DNA from: Cornus controversa
Taxonomy: Eukaryota; Streptophyta; Magnoliopsida; Cornales; Cornaceae
Direction: 5' to 3'
Length of the DNA stretch: 64,000 bases
NCBI GenBank assembly: GCA_026545225.1
Contig: CM048849.1
Location: 28,716,336-28,780,335 of the forward strand
Shown here in pieces: positions 49,875 to 61,600 of the stretch. The notes below the pieces were generated by a model, which had not been told where the DNA came from, did not search any database, and saw only the letters and a list, made by a program, of their open reading frames with translations. Within the stretch, counting starts at the first letter, position 1. Every line of letters starts with the position of its first letter. The translations under genes and the position numbers were made by a program.

Positions 49875-52428
49875 GTTATGCTTTAAGATAATAACAAGAA
49901 ATACATTATCAATAGATAAGGAAGAGGATATACCTATGGTCCCGATGCCAACAATTTTACCTTTAGAGTTGTCCCCAAAAGTAGTGTTTCCTCCATCATA
50001 AGGCTTGAGTGAAGAGAACTTGGAGCAATCTTCCGTTATGTGCCTTGAGCAACCACTATCAAGAAACCATTTGTCCTTGTAACTAGATGAGGATTTTAAG
50101 CATACCTACAAGGCAAACTTAAGTGACTTCTTTTGGTACCCAAACCATTTTGGGTCCAAGTGGATTAGTGATCATTGGAAATGTTTCTTTTGAAACCCAA
50201 ACCATTTTTGTCAACATTCTTTTTCTAAAAGGACAAGAGAATATTTTGTATCCACTTCTTTTACAAAGATTGCATATAGAACCAAAAAAGTTAAGATGAG
50301 AACTTTTGACAAAGAAGTGCTTCAAAGATTTTAGCTTATCATTTTTAGAAGAGGGTTTTTGATCAAAGATTTTTGTTTATCATATGGATTAGACTCAATT
50401 TCTTCTTTGTCATAAACATCCCTTTGTCTTCCAAGGAGAATAATTAAGTTCTTTCTCCCCTTGGTAAATTTTGCAAGAATCTCAATCTGATCCTCAACAA
50501 CTTTTGTAGTAACCTTTGTGGACGGGTGTGAGTGGGCGGGTGCAAAGACAGACACTGGGCTGAGCTACCACACTGACAGGGTACAGGGTGCTCAATCCCA
50601 CATCGCCTGGGTGTGGAAAAGGGGTGTGTTTATATGTAGTATGTTCTCTTCAAATGGTATGAGGCCTTTTGGGGTAAACCCAATAGCAAAACCGTGCGGG
50701 CTATGGCCCAAAGCGGACAATATCATACCATGTGTTGGAGCGGGGTATTACAGTTGGTATCAGAGCCTGAACCCAACCGGAAGAAGTGTGCCGACGAGGA
50801 CGTCGGGCCTCGTAGGGGGGTGGATTGTAGTAACCCTTGTGGACGGGTGTGAGTGGGCGGGTGCAAAGACAGACACTGGGCTGAGCTACCACACTGACAG
50901 GGTACAGGGTGCTCAATCCCACATCGCCTGGGTGTGGAAAAGGGGTGTGTTTATATGTAGTATGTTCTCTTCAAATGGTATGAGGCCTTTTGGGGTAAAC
51001 CCAATAGCAAAACCGTGCGGGCTATGGCCCAAAGCGGACAATATCATACCATGTGTTGGAGCGGGGTATTACAACTTTATTCAAATTTTCATTTTTAATT
51101 TGAAGATCAATTAAGGAAGTTTCTTTTGAAAAGATATATTTCTCTTTCTTGAAAGAATCATTTTTCATTTGAACTTTAGAAAGTTCAAGTGAAGAAGAGT
51201 ATTTTTCCTTTTTCAATAAAATGTTTTCATTTTGAACTTTAGAAAGTTCTAGTAAAAAAGATAAGATTTTTTTTAAGAGATAAGTTTTTCAAGATCACCT
51301 TTTCAAGTTCTCTATGCAAATCTTCAAAAGCATCTTGCAATTCATCATAAGAAAAAGAAGACTCTATTGAAAGCGCAAGATTAGAATATACCTCATCCTC
51401 GATTGCTATAAGACAAAGGTTAGCAACTTTGTCATTATCACAATCCGAGTCGCTTGAGTCAAAATCATCCTAAGTTGCCTTTATTGTCTTTTTCTTTTGC
51501 TTATTTTCTTTATCTCTTTTGTACTTGGGGCAATCGGCTTTGAAATGTCCCGGCTTTCCACAATAAAAGCAAGTAGGTGGTTCCTTTTTGCTTGACCCAC
51601 CTTTGAACTCATTTCAAGTCTCTTCTTGAAGAGATGTTCTTTCCTCATGAATTTTTTAAACTTGTTAGAGATGAGCGCAAGTTCATCTTCATCATCACTA
51701 ACATTTTTATCATCTTCCTCGTTGACCTCTCGAATTGAAGTCTTTAGAGCCATACTCTTCTTTTGCTCGAGCTTTTCTTGACGATTTTTTATTTTGATTT
51801 CATGAGTCATGAGAGATCCCATGAGGTCTTCAAAACTTAATAAATCGAGATTTTTTGCCTTCGAGATAGCGGTAGCCTTAGCATCCCAACTTGTGAGTAG
51901 GCACCAAAAAATTTTCTCCACATTGTCGGAAGTAGAGTAGTTTCTACCAAGATGAGATAAATTATTAATAATGTTAGTGAATCTCACTAATGGTTTCATT
52001 TGGTTCCATCTTAAAGAGCTCATGCTCAAGAATTAACATGTTCACTTTGGTGGCTCTAACTTGCTTAGTGCCTTCATAGATCACTTCAAGTTTGTCCCAA
52101 ATTTTTTTGGCGGATTTACATGCCAAAATTCTATTGAATTCGAATTTGTTCAAAGCACAATAAAAATTTGTAACGGCTTTGGCATTGACTTGAACAAGCT
52201 TTCAGTTATTGTTATTATATTCATGCAAGTCTTTTGAAACTCTTAGACCTTCTATGGTTTTTATGGGAACTAAGGGTCCGTCACGAACAACTTCCCAAAC
52301 TTGGTAATCAATAGATTGAAGAAACCATATCATTCTAGGTTTCCAATAGCTATAGTCGGTTCCATAAAACCAAGGTGACCTATTGTTAGATTTCCTTCTA
52401 CATGAGATGGTCCTTGCATGTTTGCCAT
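49875..52428 (-). mobile_element. Copia gag and protease remnants
   Basis: Read on the minus strand from an ATG at 52428 (MANMQGPSH). The gag body lies at 51481-52029 (FTNIINNLSHLGRNYS, LTSWDAKATAI). A zinc knuckle of the form CFYCGKPGHFKADCP is near 51540. There is a second cysteine-rich patch with KMVWVPKE (50119-50325), then a protease region near 49950-50090 (WFLDSGCSRHIT, FGDNSKG). Broken. It contains the TRIM at 50505-51073. Confidence 0.83.
50505..51073 (+). mobile_element. TRIM element, complete and young
   Basis: Two 248-bp LTRs (50505-50752 and 50826-51073) appear to differ by a single base. They flank a 73-bp interior. TGGTATCAGAGC (50755-50766) is the tRNA-iMet primer-binding site, and taggggggtggat (50813-50825) is the polypurine tract. 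The target duplication ACTTT is at 50500-50504 and 51074-51078. There is no coding capacity; movement must come from another element. The near identity of the LTRs implies a very recent insertion. Confidence 0.93.
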
Positions 52429-52469
52429 GATCAAACTCTAAGACGATTAAGTTCTATTCAAGAGATCAA

Positions 52470-52481
52470 GATCTGATACCA
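52470..52481 (-). other. Copia primer-binding site
   Basis: The minus-strand sequence TGGTATCAGATC, two bases from the 5' LTR end, is complementary to the 3' end of initiator methionine tRNA except near its last bases. Confidence 0.85.
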
Positions 52482-52483
52482 AT

Positions 52484-53919
52484 TGTTACCCAAATATTGA
52501 CCCTAGAGTGGGGGTGAATAGGGTCAATGGCAAACTATGACAATTTTTCACTAATTTAAATTGCAAGAACAAATCTAAATGAAAGCAATAGTAAAATGAT
52601 TAAATTGAAATTAATGCACAAAGATAAGAGAGAGAGTTAGAGAGAATCAAACACAAGTGATGCAAGATGTAGCGTGGTTCGGAATCTCCTACTTCACGCC
52701 TCAAAATCCCTCTTGAGATTTCTCCAAATCTACTAAGGCTTCTCCTTTTGGGTGGAGAGCAAACCTTTACGATGAAGCTTACAAGTTTCTTCCTTCTCTT
52801 GCTAAGTGAAATCCTTCACCTAGTCTTCTAGGGTTTAAACCAACCCTTTACAATGAATGAGAGGAAGATTGGAGTACAATAAATAATATCTTTCAAGAAT
52901 AAATGCTCAAGTTTAGCTCACAACTGTAACAATAAATGAATCTCAAGTTTGAAGCTCAAATCTTTTTTTCAAGAGAATAAGATGAGTAGATGATGAACAA
53001 TAATTGTATGCTTGGTGTCTCTTACTCATAAATATAGATCAAGACTCATTTATAGTGTCTATTTCAAAAATATGGTTGTTGGAGGTGGTTGGGCAACAAT
53101 AAATGCAGTCAACTAGCCGTTTCAGATCTGTTCCCGAAAGGTTAGTTGACTGGTCATTTAGCATTAGTCAACTGATGAGACTTTTCAAGAAAAAAATGAG
53201 TTTTGATCTAAATAAGTCGACTAATGGAATTCTATAAGTCGACTAATTTGCCCCTCTAAAAATGGCTAAAAAGTTATGTCAAGGTTAGACGATGCTTAGT
53301 CGATCGAGGGAAAGTTCAAAAAAATATTTCTAGGCATAAGTCAACTGATGTATTTTCATAAGTCGACTAATCTGTCCTTCTGAGAATGTCAAGAACTCAG
53401 TCTCTATAAGTCGACTGATAGGATTGTATAACTTAATTGATACATGCTGAACATTGAAAAACATAGTTTTGACATCCAAGCAAAGCCTAAACCATCAAGG
53501 ACTTAAAAGATGTGATTCAAGGTGATCAAGTCCTATTCTCAAGAAGCTAAGGACCAATATGAAATGTAGGAATGATATGCACATGGTTTTAAAAACTTAT
53601 TTTTGAGAATTTGAGCTTCAAGCAAGATATTCAAATAAGCTTTACAAGATTACCTAAATTCTCACCATTTCCTAACTACCCCAAATCTTCTTTGATTGGC
53701 TTAATTCTTCAAGCTTGATGTGCCAATTTCATTTCAATGGGATGAATTCTTTTGCTTATATCGTCTTCAATGTTTTATCCTCATTGTGAATGCTTTCTTG
53801 AATAGATTATTGTTCTAAGCAATCACTCAATGTAAATGTTAGTACTTAACACCATTAATGAATATTTGTTATCATCAAAATTACAAGATTGTCCTTTGGT
53901 TAAAACCTTTGGGTCAACA
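52484..53919 (-). repeat. Copia 5' LTR
   Basis: Pairs with 32613-34031. It carries the same taagtcgacta-type motifs (about 53214-53420). It is followed by the right CATTT duplication (53920-53924). Confidence 0.9.
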
Positions 53920-53924
53920 CATTT

Positions 53925-54385
53925 TATTTTAGAGAGATAGAAAAGGGCATAATTGTAAGTTCACATAAGTTTATAAAAATAAAAAATACAAAAAAATTCT
54001 TGTGTTTTTTAAGGAAAAACTTATTTGAAATCTAGGTAGTTATGGAAAGTTATTTTTCTTCAAAATTTCTTGTCTGTTATCCTAACTCTTAAATGTTAAA
54101 AAAAAATCATTTTTTTCTTTCTTGCTTTTTTCATCTAACAAAATGGAGCCTTTCAGTTAATAACTCAATTCCTTTTTCCATTCCAGATAAAAATCCTACA
54201 ACACTCTTCTTGGTTCTCCTAGTTCTCGCAGTGAGCTTCTGTAATGAAATAATCAGGAAGATACAATAATCAATAACATATCCCCTTAAAAAAAGTGTAA
54301 GAGAAAAATGAAAACCAACAAACCAAAAGTTAAATTCTCAGTTTATATTATTATAAAATTAGTAACAAAGAGTTGGTTTGGTAAC
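53925..54385. other. A/T-rich spacer, no gene seen
   Basis: No sustained coding frame and no clear element. Confidence 0.5.
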
Positions 54386-55447
54386 CATTTATGTTTAGTG
54401 TTTATTGCTTATAAAAACAAATTTGCAAGATAAACATGTTTGATAAATTTTGTTTTGTTTATAAATTTTCAAAACACTTTTAAAATAACAATGTAATTAG
54501 CCTTTACATTCTAAACACCAAAATGATGTTTAGTGTTTTTTTTTATCTAAAATGTTGATTATATTATTTTAATTAAAAAGTGAAGATAAAAGTGAAAATG
54601 AAAAGAAAAAAATAAAAAAGGCTATTGCTTGATACAATGATAAAAATTGTTATCATTTTTAAGTGTAGACATAATTGAAGAGCTTCAATTGCCTTAAGAA
54701 AAAAAAAATTGGGTATAGTATGAATAGTTACTATTTTACTTTATAATAACAAATAGTTACTCAAGGATACTCATGCTAAAAAAAACTTATACGAGAAAAA
54801 AAAAAAAAAAGCAAAGAGGTCCCAACCATCTCCTTATAGAAGAAACAAGAATGATATTTTGTACTCATGTCATCATTCATTTTCAGTGTTAAAAGGGAAA
54901 TAGAAACAAAAAAAAATAGAAAAAAAATAGTAGTAAAAAAAGTTCAAGAGCAAGAGCATGCCTTCAAATCTCTCTTCTCACTCCATACAAATTAGAAAAC
55001 TTTTAACTTTCCCATAGTTATATATGTTTTGATCTTGTTGGGCCTTTTGGGTTGTGAATCATTTTAGTTTTACAATATAATTTTTTGCAGTGTATAAAGA
55101 TATATGTAATCCAATATTATTGATTTCTTTTTTATATATATTTCTTACTCTATGCCTAGGGAAAAAAAATTTCTTGTTATATTGTTGATGTATAGATATG
55201 TTGTAAGCATGAACCTGACTTTTCATTCATTTTATTGTGTTAAATTTTTTAAAAACAATTTAAGGTTAACCGACATTTTTTGTGTTTTTTGTTTTTAAAA
55301 TAAGTCGGACATTTTTTCGTTATTAAACAATAGTCATGTTTATGATAAATAAAATCGTAACATAAACACTGTTCGTATAAACACTTAAACAATAAACACT
55401 AAACTACTTATATAAACACTTGAACAATAAATACTAAACATGAACAG
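54386..55447. mobile_element. Possible nonautonomous DNA element with degenerate inverted ends
   Basis: The left side has ttatgtttagtgtttattgc. The right side has caataaatactaaacatgaa, nearly its reverse complement. The same right-end motif occurs once more 40 bp inward (about 55388-55410). The interior is A/T-rich and noncoding, with an extra small palindrome (ctaaacaccaaaatgatgtttagtg broken over about 54511-54537). No target duplication could be fixed, so superfamily and exact ends are open. Confidence 0.35.
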
Positions 55448-55683
55448 GCTCAAAGTATAGATATTTTAGAAATTTTTTCTACAATTCGAGTAAAATGACT
55501 GAGCCCACAATACGATAAATACACATATTAGGAATACATATGCTACTATAAAATATTTTACTATAATAAACAAGAAAGACATATATGTACACATCGGATT
55601 CAGTAAGATAAAATTCAAAACAGACAAAATTTCATTATTTACAACAATTAGGAACATAAATACAATATTTGAATTTATAATTT

Positions 55684-55687
<4 letters not shown>

Positions 55688-55736
<49 letters not shown>
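55688..55736. repeat. (AT)n microsatellite
   Basis: About 24 uninterrupted TA dinucleotides next to the palindrome at 55734-55850. Confidence 0.9.
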
Positions 55737-55737
<1 letters not shown>

Positions 55738-55850
55738 CGAACCATGATTTGAATATGTATTTGTGTGTGTGTGTGTGTGTACATATATACACACACACAC
55801 ACATATACTTATTCAACACACAAATACTTATTCAAATCATGGTTCGCAAT
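55734..55850. repeat. 117-bp palindrome with (TG)n/(CA)n core
   Basis: The left arm starts ATTGCGAACCATGATTTGAA and the right arm ends TTCAAATCATGGTTCGCAAT, an exact inverted match that continues with one mismatch into the dinucleotide core. The core itself is TG repeats followed by CA repeats and is also self-complementary. A copy of atacttattcaa is doubled in the right arm. It could extrude a cruciform or be the relic of a foldback element. Confidence 0.85.
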
Positions 55851-56250
55851 TGCCATCACTACTGCAATCACGGTTGTGGATGGGGTGTAATGCAATCGAA
55901 CTTATAGCAACATAATATAACGTAATCAATTATCGTAGTAGTGAATTTTTCTTGACCTTTGTACCGTGTCTAAAGTGCACTAATATGCGATTTTTATAAC
56001 ATAATTCGATAAAATGAATTTTAGATAAATTTAATGATTTTTTTTTAAATCATGTAGTGATGGTAGTCCTGGCGTACCATTGATGGAGAAAATGTATATA
56101 TAAGACATGTTAATCTCAATCAAATGATTAGAAATTGAGGTTATTTATACAGTAAAAGTTTATCATTGAATGAATAGTGAATAGGTTTTCTATCAATTGA
56201 ATTGTGAAAGTGTAATAAATTTTTGGATTCCACTTACACTATTTAAGAAA
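55851..56250. other. A/T-rich spacer, no gene seen
   Basis: No coding frame or element recognised. Confidence 0.5.
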
Positions 56251-56251
56251 T

Positions 56252-56500
56252 TAGAGTGATTTAGTTCTCAATTCAGTGATAAGTTTCACTGTGTCTGTCA
56301 TTACTCTTGTATATTAGATGTAATTTTTTTAATGGATGGTTAGTCTGTCAGGAATGTCAGAGTAATTTAAAAAATGAGAGTGATTCGGTTCACAATTCAA
56401 TGATAACTTTCACTATGCCTATCATTACTCTTGTATATTAGATGCGATTTTTTTTAATGGGTCGCTAGTCTGACAGAAGTGTCAGAGTAATTTTGTAAAA
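56252..56500. repeat. Two-copy tandem repeat, about 124 bp unit
   Basis: The phrases attactcttgtatattagat and gtcagagtaattt occur in the same order in both halves, and each half begins with a form of agagtgattnngttcncaat. The two units are moderately diverged. Confidence 0.8.
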
Positions 56501-56860
56501 CCTTGAATTTGAGAATAATTAGGTCAAACTGTAGAAGAGGTGAGAGTAATTTACCTTAATAACTAATATTGAATATTGAATAGAATATGTATAATATATG
56601 TTCTTGCTTTTCTACTCTTAAATTAAAGATATAGTTAAATATTATACTTGTTTGATGGTTTTAAGTAGTGTTTCTTTTCCCAAAAGAGACAAGGCAATAT
56701 AAAGAAACACATATATTCACTCTTAAATAACTAGAATTATATCATTTACTATGCTCAAGTTTAGCATAGTCACAGGAGTATAGGAAGACCCGGTAAAAGC
56801 ATGTGAGTTACCCCCAACACACACATATATACGAGTCCCACGTCCAAGTGTGTGAGCGCG
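56501..56860. other. A/T-rich spacer, no gene seen
   Basis: Noncoding sequence between the tandem repeat and the CA/TA microsatellite. Confidence 0.5.
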
Positions 56861-56865
56861 CGCGC

Positions 56866-56867
56866 GT

Positions 56868-56943
<76 letters not shown>
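56866..56943. repeat. (CA)n(TA)n microsatellite
   Basis: A long CA run, preceded by gcgcgcgcgtg, then a TA run. Frames on the minus strand with runs of VCVCVC are by-products. Confidence 0.92.
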
Positions 56944-56946
<3 letters not shown>

Positions 56947-58196
56947 GAATAAACTCAAAGGAATAGTCTAATTCTCACCTCACAGGAACTGGGAGTTCGA
57001 ATTCTTTTGGAACTGCCTCAAAGAATATTTTCAGTAATTATTTGGTGCATGTAAAATGAGGGGATTGTGTGCTAGGATTCATAAATTCTTTTGAGAGGGG
57101 GTGCCATTGACGTTATAAAAAAATAAAGATATTTTATTTTTAAATAAACTGATAAATATAAAATATAATTTTAATTGATAATATTTTTATTTATTACATT
57201 TAGAGAGAGGGGGTTGCATGGGGGATTACTGGGAGTGAAAAAATGAGAGAGAGATTTGATTACTACAGATACAGGGAAGTAGAGAGTGAAGAAACTAGAG
57301 AGAAGAAATGAAAAAATCAGTGGGGGCCAATGTCTATTTTTAAATTTTGAGTGGGGGTATTTTAAAATTTTTACCATCTTTGGATTAAAAAGAAATTCAA
57401 TGGGGCATGTATGAAAATTTTCAAAATTTGAGTGGGAGCATTTTAATTTTTAAACAAAAATCATTGCTAGTATTGTAAATAAGCAAGGGAGCATAACTAG
57501 GCTCTTGGTAGGTCCTTCTCTTAGTGCGTGTGTTCGGTGGTGGATTATGAAATACTCTAAGAAAAAGAAAAAGAGGACATATATAGAATATAAGTCCCAG
57601 GTTGAAAATGTTTGAGAAATAGGTGTGAAAGGAATTGTAATAAAAGCAATAAATGGAAGTCTAGATAATGCCATGTAATATTAGTCTCATAGCGAAAATC
57701 TATGAAAAATAGGTGAAAAGTGATGAGCTAGCCATAAAAGAAAGTATCTTTGTGTTTGAGGAAATGACCTAAATCAACATAATAAATTGTATTAAAAATG
57801 ACTTAGAACTGACTGACTCTCATGTGAGTACAGAGACTTATCAATACATCGGTGAGTCTTGAAAATGGGCCTTCAATTTTTTGTTGTGAACGGGTGGGTT
57901 CACTGAATCAGGATTCGAATATAAATATGTATAGGTGCATATAATCAACGCATATAATGTATTAAATGTAGAAGGAGATAGAGGAGAAAACATTAGTGAT
58001 TGTGATTGTGAACTTCAGTTTGGGAATTACAATGAGAGAAATAAGAAGACATTTTTTTGTCTAAACCCGTGGATGCACGAGGAAACCCACTTGGGAAATG
58101 ATACATCGTCCGAGTAAAAGGTCCGACTTTTAGTTCGGGTCTGATGTGGCATAGCCACATCGGTCCATCATTCTCAATTTTTTTTCTTTTCGCACG
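56944..58196. other. Gene-poor stretch
   Basis: No gene recognised. It includes the perfect 8-bp-arm hairpin gatgtggcatagccacatc (58142-58160), with no poly-T tract or other feature to call it a terminator. The frame at 57935-58117 does not resemble any family I know. Confidence 0.45.
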
Positions 58197-58201
58197 TGAG
58201 A

Positions 58202-58436
58202 TGTAATACCCCGCTCTAACACATGATATGATATTGTCCGCTTTGGGCCTGAGCCCGCACGGTTTTGCTCTTGGGTTCACCCCAAAAGGCCTCATACCAT
58301 TTGAAGAGAACATACTACATATAAGCACATCCCCTTTTCCACACCCAGGCGATGTGGGATTGAGCACCCTGTACCCTGTCAGTGTGGTAGCTCAGCCCAG
58401 TGTCTGTCTATGCACCCGTCCACAAGGGTTACTACA
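58202..58436 (-). mobile_element. Solo TRIM LTR
   Basis: A single TRIM LTR in minus orientation (tgtaataccccgctctaaca to gggttactaca), with no interior or second LTR. The flanking bases TGAGA (58197-58201) and CGAGA (58437-58441) look like an aged 5-bp duplication. Solo LTRs arise by recombination between the two LTRs of one element. Confidence 0.82.
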
Positions 58437-59171
58437 CGAGAGAAATACACAGAGCTTGGGGAAGCTTAAAAGTTATGGTATCTCTCTCTCTTCGACTTCT
58501 CTCTTCCCCATTTCCTCTCTCTCCTCCTCATCCTCCTCCTCTGTGTTCTTCTTCTTCCTTTCTCCCTCTTTCCTTTCGTTCCTCTTTCTGATTCTGGGTT
58601 CACAAAATCAAAGAGAGAAAACAGAGCATTTTTCTTTTGTTGGTTCGTAAAATCGAAGGGGAAAAGAACATTTAATTAAATAGATACCTCTCTTCGTACG
58701 TATGAATTCAATTTTCACAAAAGGTGTTGTTTGTCATTCTAAATCGAAAAAGAAAAAAACCCTACTTCTACTTCTGTTCAACCCATGAATTTGTTGTCTT
58801 TAATCCTTTCCCAATATGAACTAGTCCTCATCTTTGCTCCTTTTTCTTGTGTTTTCTCCATCTTCACCAGCTATATACAAGCTTGAAATTTTATCCATCT
58901 ACTAATTTCACCATGCAATATAAGTGCATCATCTTTGTTCTGATATGATGTGCAAATTAATATTCTAGTATCTTTTCATTTTCTGTTTTGTATGAAATTT
59001 AGAAGGTGGATTTGATTCTAATTGGGCCTTGATAAATGATTATTTGGGGATTAGTATGTTAAAGGGTTGAGATTGAAGGAAAATTAATTTGGAAGAGATG
59101 AATACATGTGCATAGGTCAAAGAGGGAGAGTCGCTTGAGTAACTGTCTTGCAAAGCCGCTCCACTGATCGG
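58437..59171. other. CT-rich then A/T-rich spacer
   Basis: A pyrimidine-rich tract (about 58478-58590), of the kind found in plant 5' leaders and promoters, is followed by A/T-rich sequence. No coding frame of note follows, so this is at most a promoter relic. Confidence 0.4.
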
Positions 59172-60160
59172 TGAAAATCAATCACAAAAATTAAATGCTT
59201 TTGTGTACTAAATATCCTACTTTTTCATTAATCTATAGTATACCCTTCTAACTCTAAAGTATTTACATTGATGGCATCAACAAACAAATAACATTATAAA
59301 TATAAAGTATTAAAATAGTTTTATTAATGTTTGTTTATATTGTCATGCTTTTAAATATTTTTAATAATTTATATACTTATTACAATCATTTCCTATATAA
59401 TTTTAAAAGTTTGTAATTATGGTTAATTGAATTAAAGAACATGTTTTTAAAGTAGTAAATATATACATGCGACTCTTATATCTATCTATCTATTATTATT
59501 ATTATTATCTACTAAAAGTGTGAGGCTTTTTATTTTTTCTATACATTTTTCAATTTTTATATTTATATTATTTGCGGTATGAGTTAATACTTTCTAAATT
59601 AAATATGATTATTAATATATTCCTAAACATTTTATTTTCCTGTCATAGGACAAAAGTTTGGTATTAATAATTGTATTCTTAAATGTTTCTTAATTCTTTT
59701 TCTTAAAAGTTTCTTTTTTCACAACAATGGTCAAACATTTCACATTATTATAATATTTATATATATTTTTCCTATATTTATATTATTTGTTGTATATGTC
59801 AATACATTCTAAATTAAATATGGTTATTAATATATTCTTAAATGTTCCCTTTTCTTACAAAGGACACAAATGTTGGTTACTAATAATTTTTTTTTTCCTT
59901 TCCTCTTAACAACACCCAAAAGGTACAAAAGTTTAACAAGAGTTTCACATCTTATTATTATAATAGTTTGCTATATGATTTTTAAAATTTTGTAATTATG
60001 TTTAATTGAATTAAAGAACATATTTTTCTTTTATAAATGATTTTATTTGTTCGTTGATGGCACCAATGATAATATTTTAGAACTAGAAATGTATATTGAA
60101 TTGATGAAAAAGTAGAACATTTATTATAGATAAATATTTAATTTTTGTGATTGATTTTCA
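59172..60160. mobile_element. About 1-kb element with long terminal inverted repeats
   Basis: The left arm starts tgaaaatcaatcacaaaaat. The right arm ends atttttgtgattgattttca, its exact reverse complement. The match continues with moderate divergence for about 130 bp (shared cctactttttcat/ttctactttttcat and gatggcatcaacaaacaaat/ggtgccatcaacgaacaaat). The interior holds direct repeats (about 59540-59690 with 59755-59880, and 59385-59455 with 59960-60030). No transposase is seen. Long inverted ends fit a Mutator-like or foldback nonautonomous element. A clear target duplication was not found. Confidence 0.65.
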
Positions 60161-60180
60161 TTAATGAATGGTTAGTACTT

Positions 60181-60288
60181 CTGTTTTGTTTTGTTTTGTT
60201 TCATTTTATATATATATATATATAAACTCTAGACTACTTTTAAAAAAATAAAATATAAATAAATAAAACAAAACAAAACAAAAATAGT
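60181..60288. repeat. Small inverted repeat of TTTTG units
   Basis: ttttgttttgttttgttt on the left and aaaacaaaacaaaacaaaaa on the right, around (TA)n, could form a hairpin. It is low-complexity and may have arisen by slippage. Confidence 0.6.
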
Positions 60289-60439
60289 GGATTAGCTGTG
60301 TCCCGTCACACACTAGCAAATGAAAATTAGAGCGAGTTCCATGCAGATGATTGGCTCTTTACGCATGTGGTAGAGGTAGAGAACATAACGGATAAGCTTA
60401 GATATTGACCGTGACTCAGACAATAATCATAGTTGACTC

Positions 60440-60796
60440 TGGATTATGCACCGTACTTGGACAAGCAGCCCAATGCAAGTCTCCACTGGAAATCTGCGCA
60501 GCCTGCGTTGACTTTGTATTGTGTACTACAACGTCACTGTTTTAATAGTAATTATTAGAAAGAAAAAAATTTCATAAAAGACAGATCCAAGTCTAGACGT
60601 TTATCTTTTTCCTCCTCTTTTGGCCTTTTTCCTTCTCAAACCGATGACAATATTTTTGTAATCAGAATCTACACACACACAGATATATATATATATATAT
60701 AGTATGTTGCATCTGTAAATTAGTTGTGCTGAATTCCCTTGTGTCGACTGTCACTGCTATCAACAACATTTGCTATTCTTCTCCCAGAGTTAAGGG
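60440..60796. promoter_or_regulatory. Upstream region of the second hydrolase copy
   Basis: Closely follows 29060-29472, with a shorter CA/TA microsatellite (about 60672-60701) and small indels. It conserves the TTGACT and ACGTCAC elements. The left edge of the duplicated block lies near 60446. Confidence 0.5.
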
Positions 60797-61383
60797 ATGT
60801 CAGGCCCTCAGTGCTGCGAGAACCCACCGACCCTTAGCTCAAGCTGTGGAGCGGGACATGTGGAAGAACTTGGAGGCCTCAAGTCCTACGTTTCTGGGAC
60901 CTCTGATTCCAAGTTTGCTGTTGTTCTCATCTCAGATATTTTTGGTACTTATTTCAGTTGTTGTTTGAGCTTTCTCTTCCAACTATGATTTGGGTATTTC
61001 TCAATCTGGAGTGAAACGAGTCTTCTTGGTTTATTTTATAGGTATTTGATCTTGGGCTATGAATTTGTGTTGGTGGGTTCTTAATTTGGATAAAGTTATT
61101 GTAATTAACTTAAGCATGTTTGAATATACCAATAAAAAGTGCTATTCCTTGTCTCATAATTAAGTTTTTTTTTCTTTTGCTAAATAATGATTAAGAGATA
61201 TTCTTTTCTATAACGTGGGTATTATTTGTTTCATTTGTAATTTATTAACTTCTTTTTTTTTTACAGTGAAATGTTTGTATTTGTGCACATGCTACGGTTC
61301 CTGATAATTTATGTTTATTTGTTAAAGATGATATTCGTTGTATATGGTTAGAATTTATATGGAATGTATATAATTGTGAAACA

Positions 61384-61420
<37 letters not shown>

Positions 61421-61538
61421 TATGTATCTATGTGTTTATTGTGCTTTATAAATCATGTCCATCTTTCATCTAGTTTCAACCTTTGTCTGTCATTAAAATC
61501 ATCATCATAGCTATTGTGGCATGGGTGTTTGTTATTAG

Positions 61539-61600
<62 letters not shown>

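Larger units (their letters stand above)
32613..53919 (-). mobile_element. Sirevirus-like Ty1/copia element, whole span (fossil)
   Basis: Bounded by CATTT at 32608-32612 and 53920-53924. LTRs are 32613-34031 (3' LTR) and 52484-53919 (5' LTR); sense ends are TGTTGACCC and GGGTAACA. Primer-binding site is 52470-52481, and the polypurine tract is at about 34032-34046. Order on the minus strand: gag, protease, integrase, reverse transcriptase, RNase H, then an extra reading frame. This is copia order, and the extra frame together with the large size suggests the Sirevirus/SIRE group. Two later elements lie inside it (38515-49306 and 50505-51073). Without them it would be about 10 kb. It is broken in many places, and its LTRs differ visibly from each other, so it is the oldest of the three. 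Confidence 0.85.

Noticed and set aside
50518-51114. Open frame of 198 codons, the longest in the window
   Set aside because: It runs through both LTRs of a noncoding TRIM and its peptide simply repeats itself because the LTRs are near identical. No known protein family.
55466-55819. 117-codon frame over AT/TG microsatellites (likewise 56723-56958)
   Set aside because: Low-complexity translation of dinucleotide repeats.
57935-58117. 60-codon frame with CDCELQFGNYNERNKKTFFC
   Set aside because: Considered as a zinc-finger relic, but the spacing fits no family I know and there is no wider coding context.
58142-58160. Hairpin gatgtggcatagccacatc as a terminator or Helitron end
   Set aside because: No poly-T tract, no CTRR end at the expected distance, and no matching 5' end.
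58400-58650. Serine- and leucine-rich frames after the solo LTR
   Set aside because: Translation of a CT-rich tract, with part of the frame lying in the TRIM LTR.
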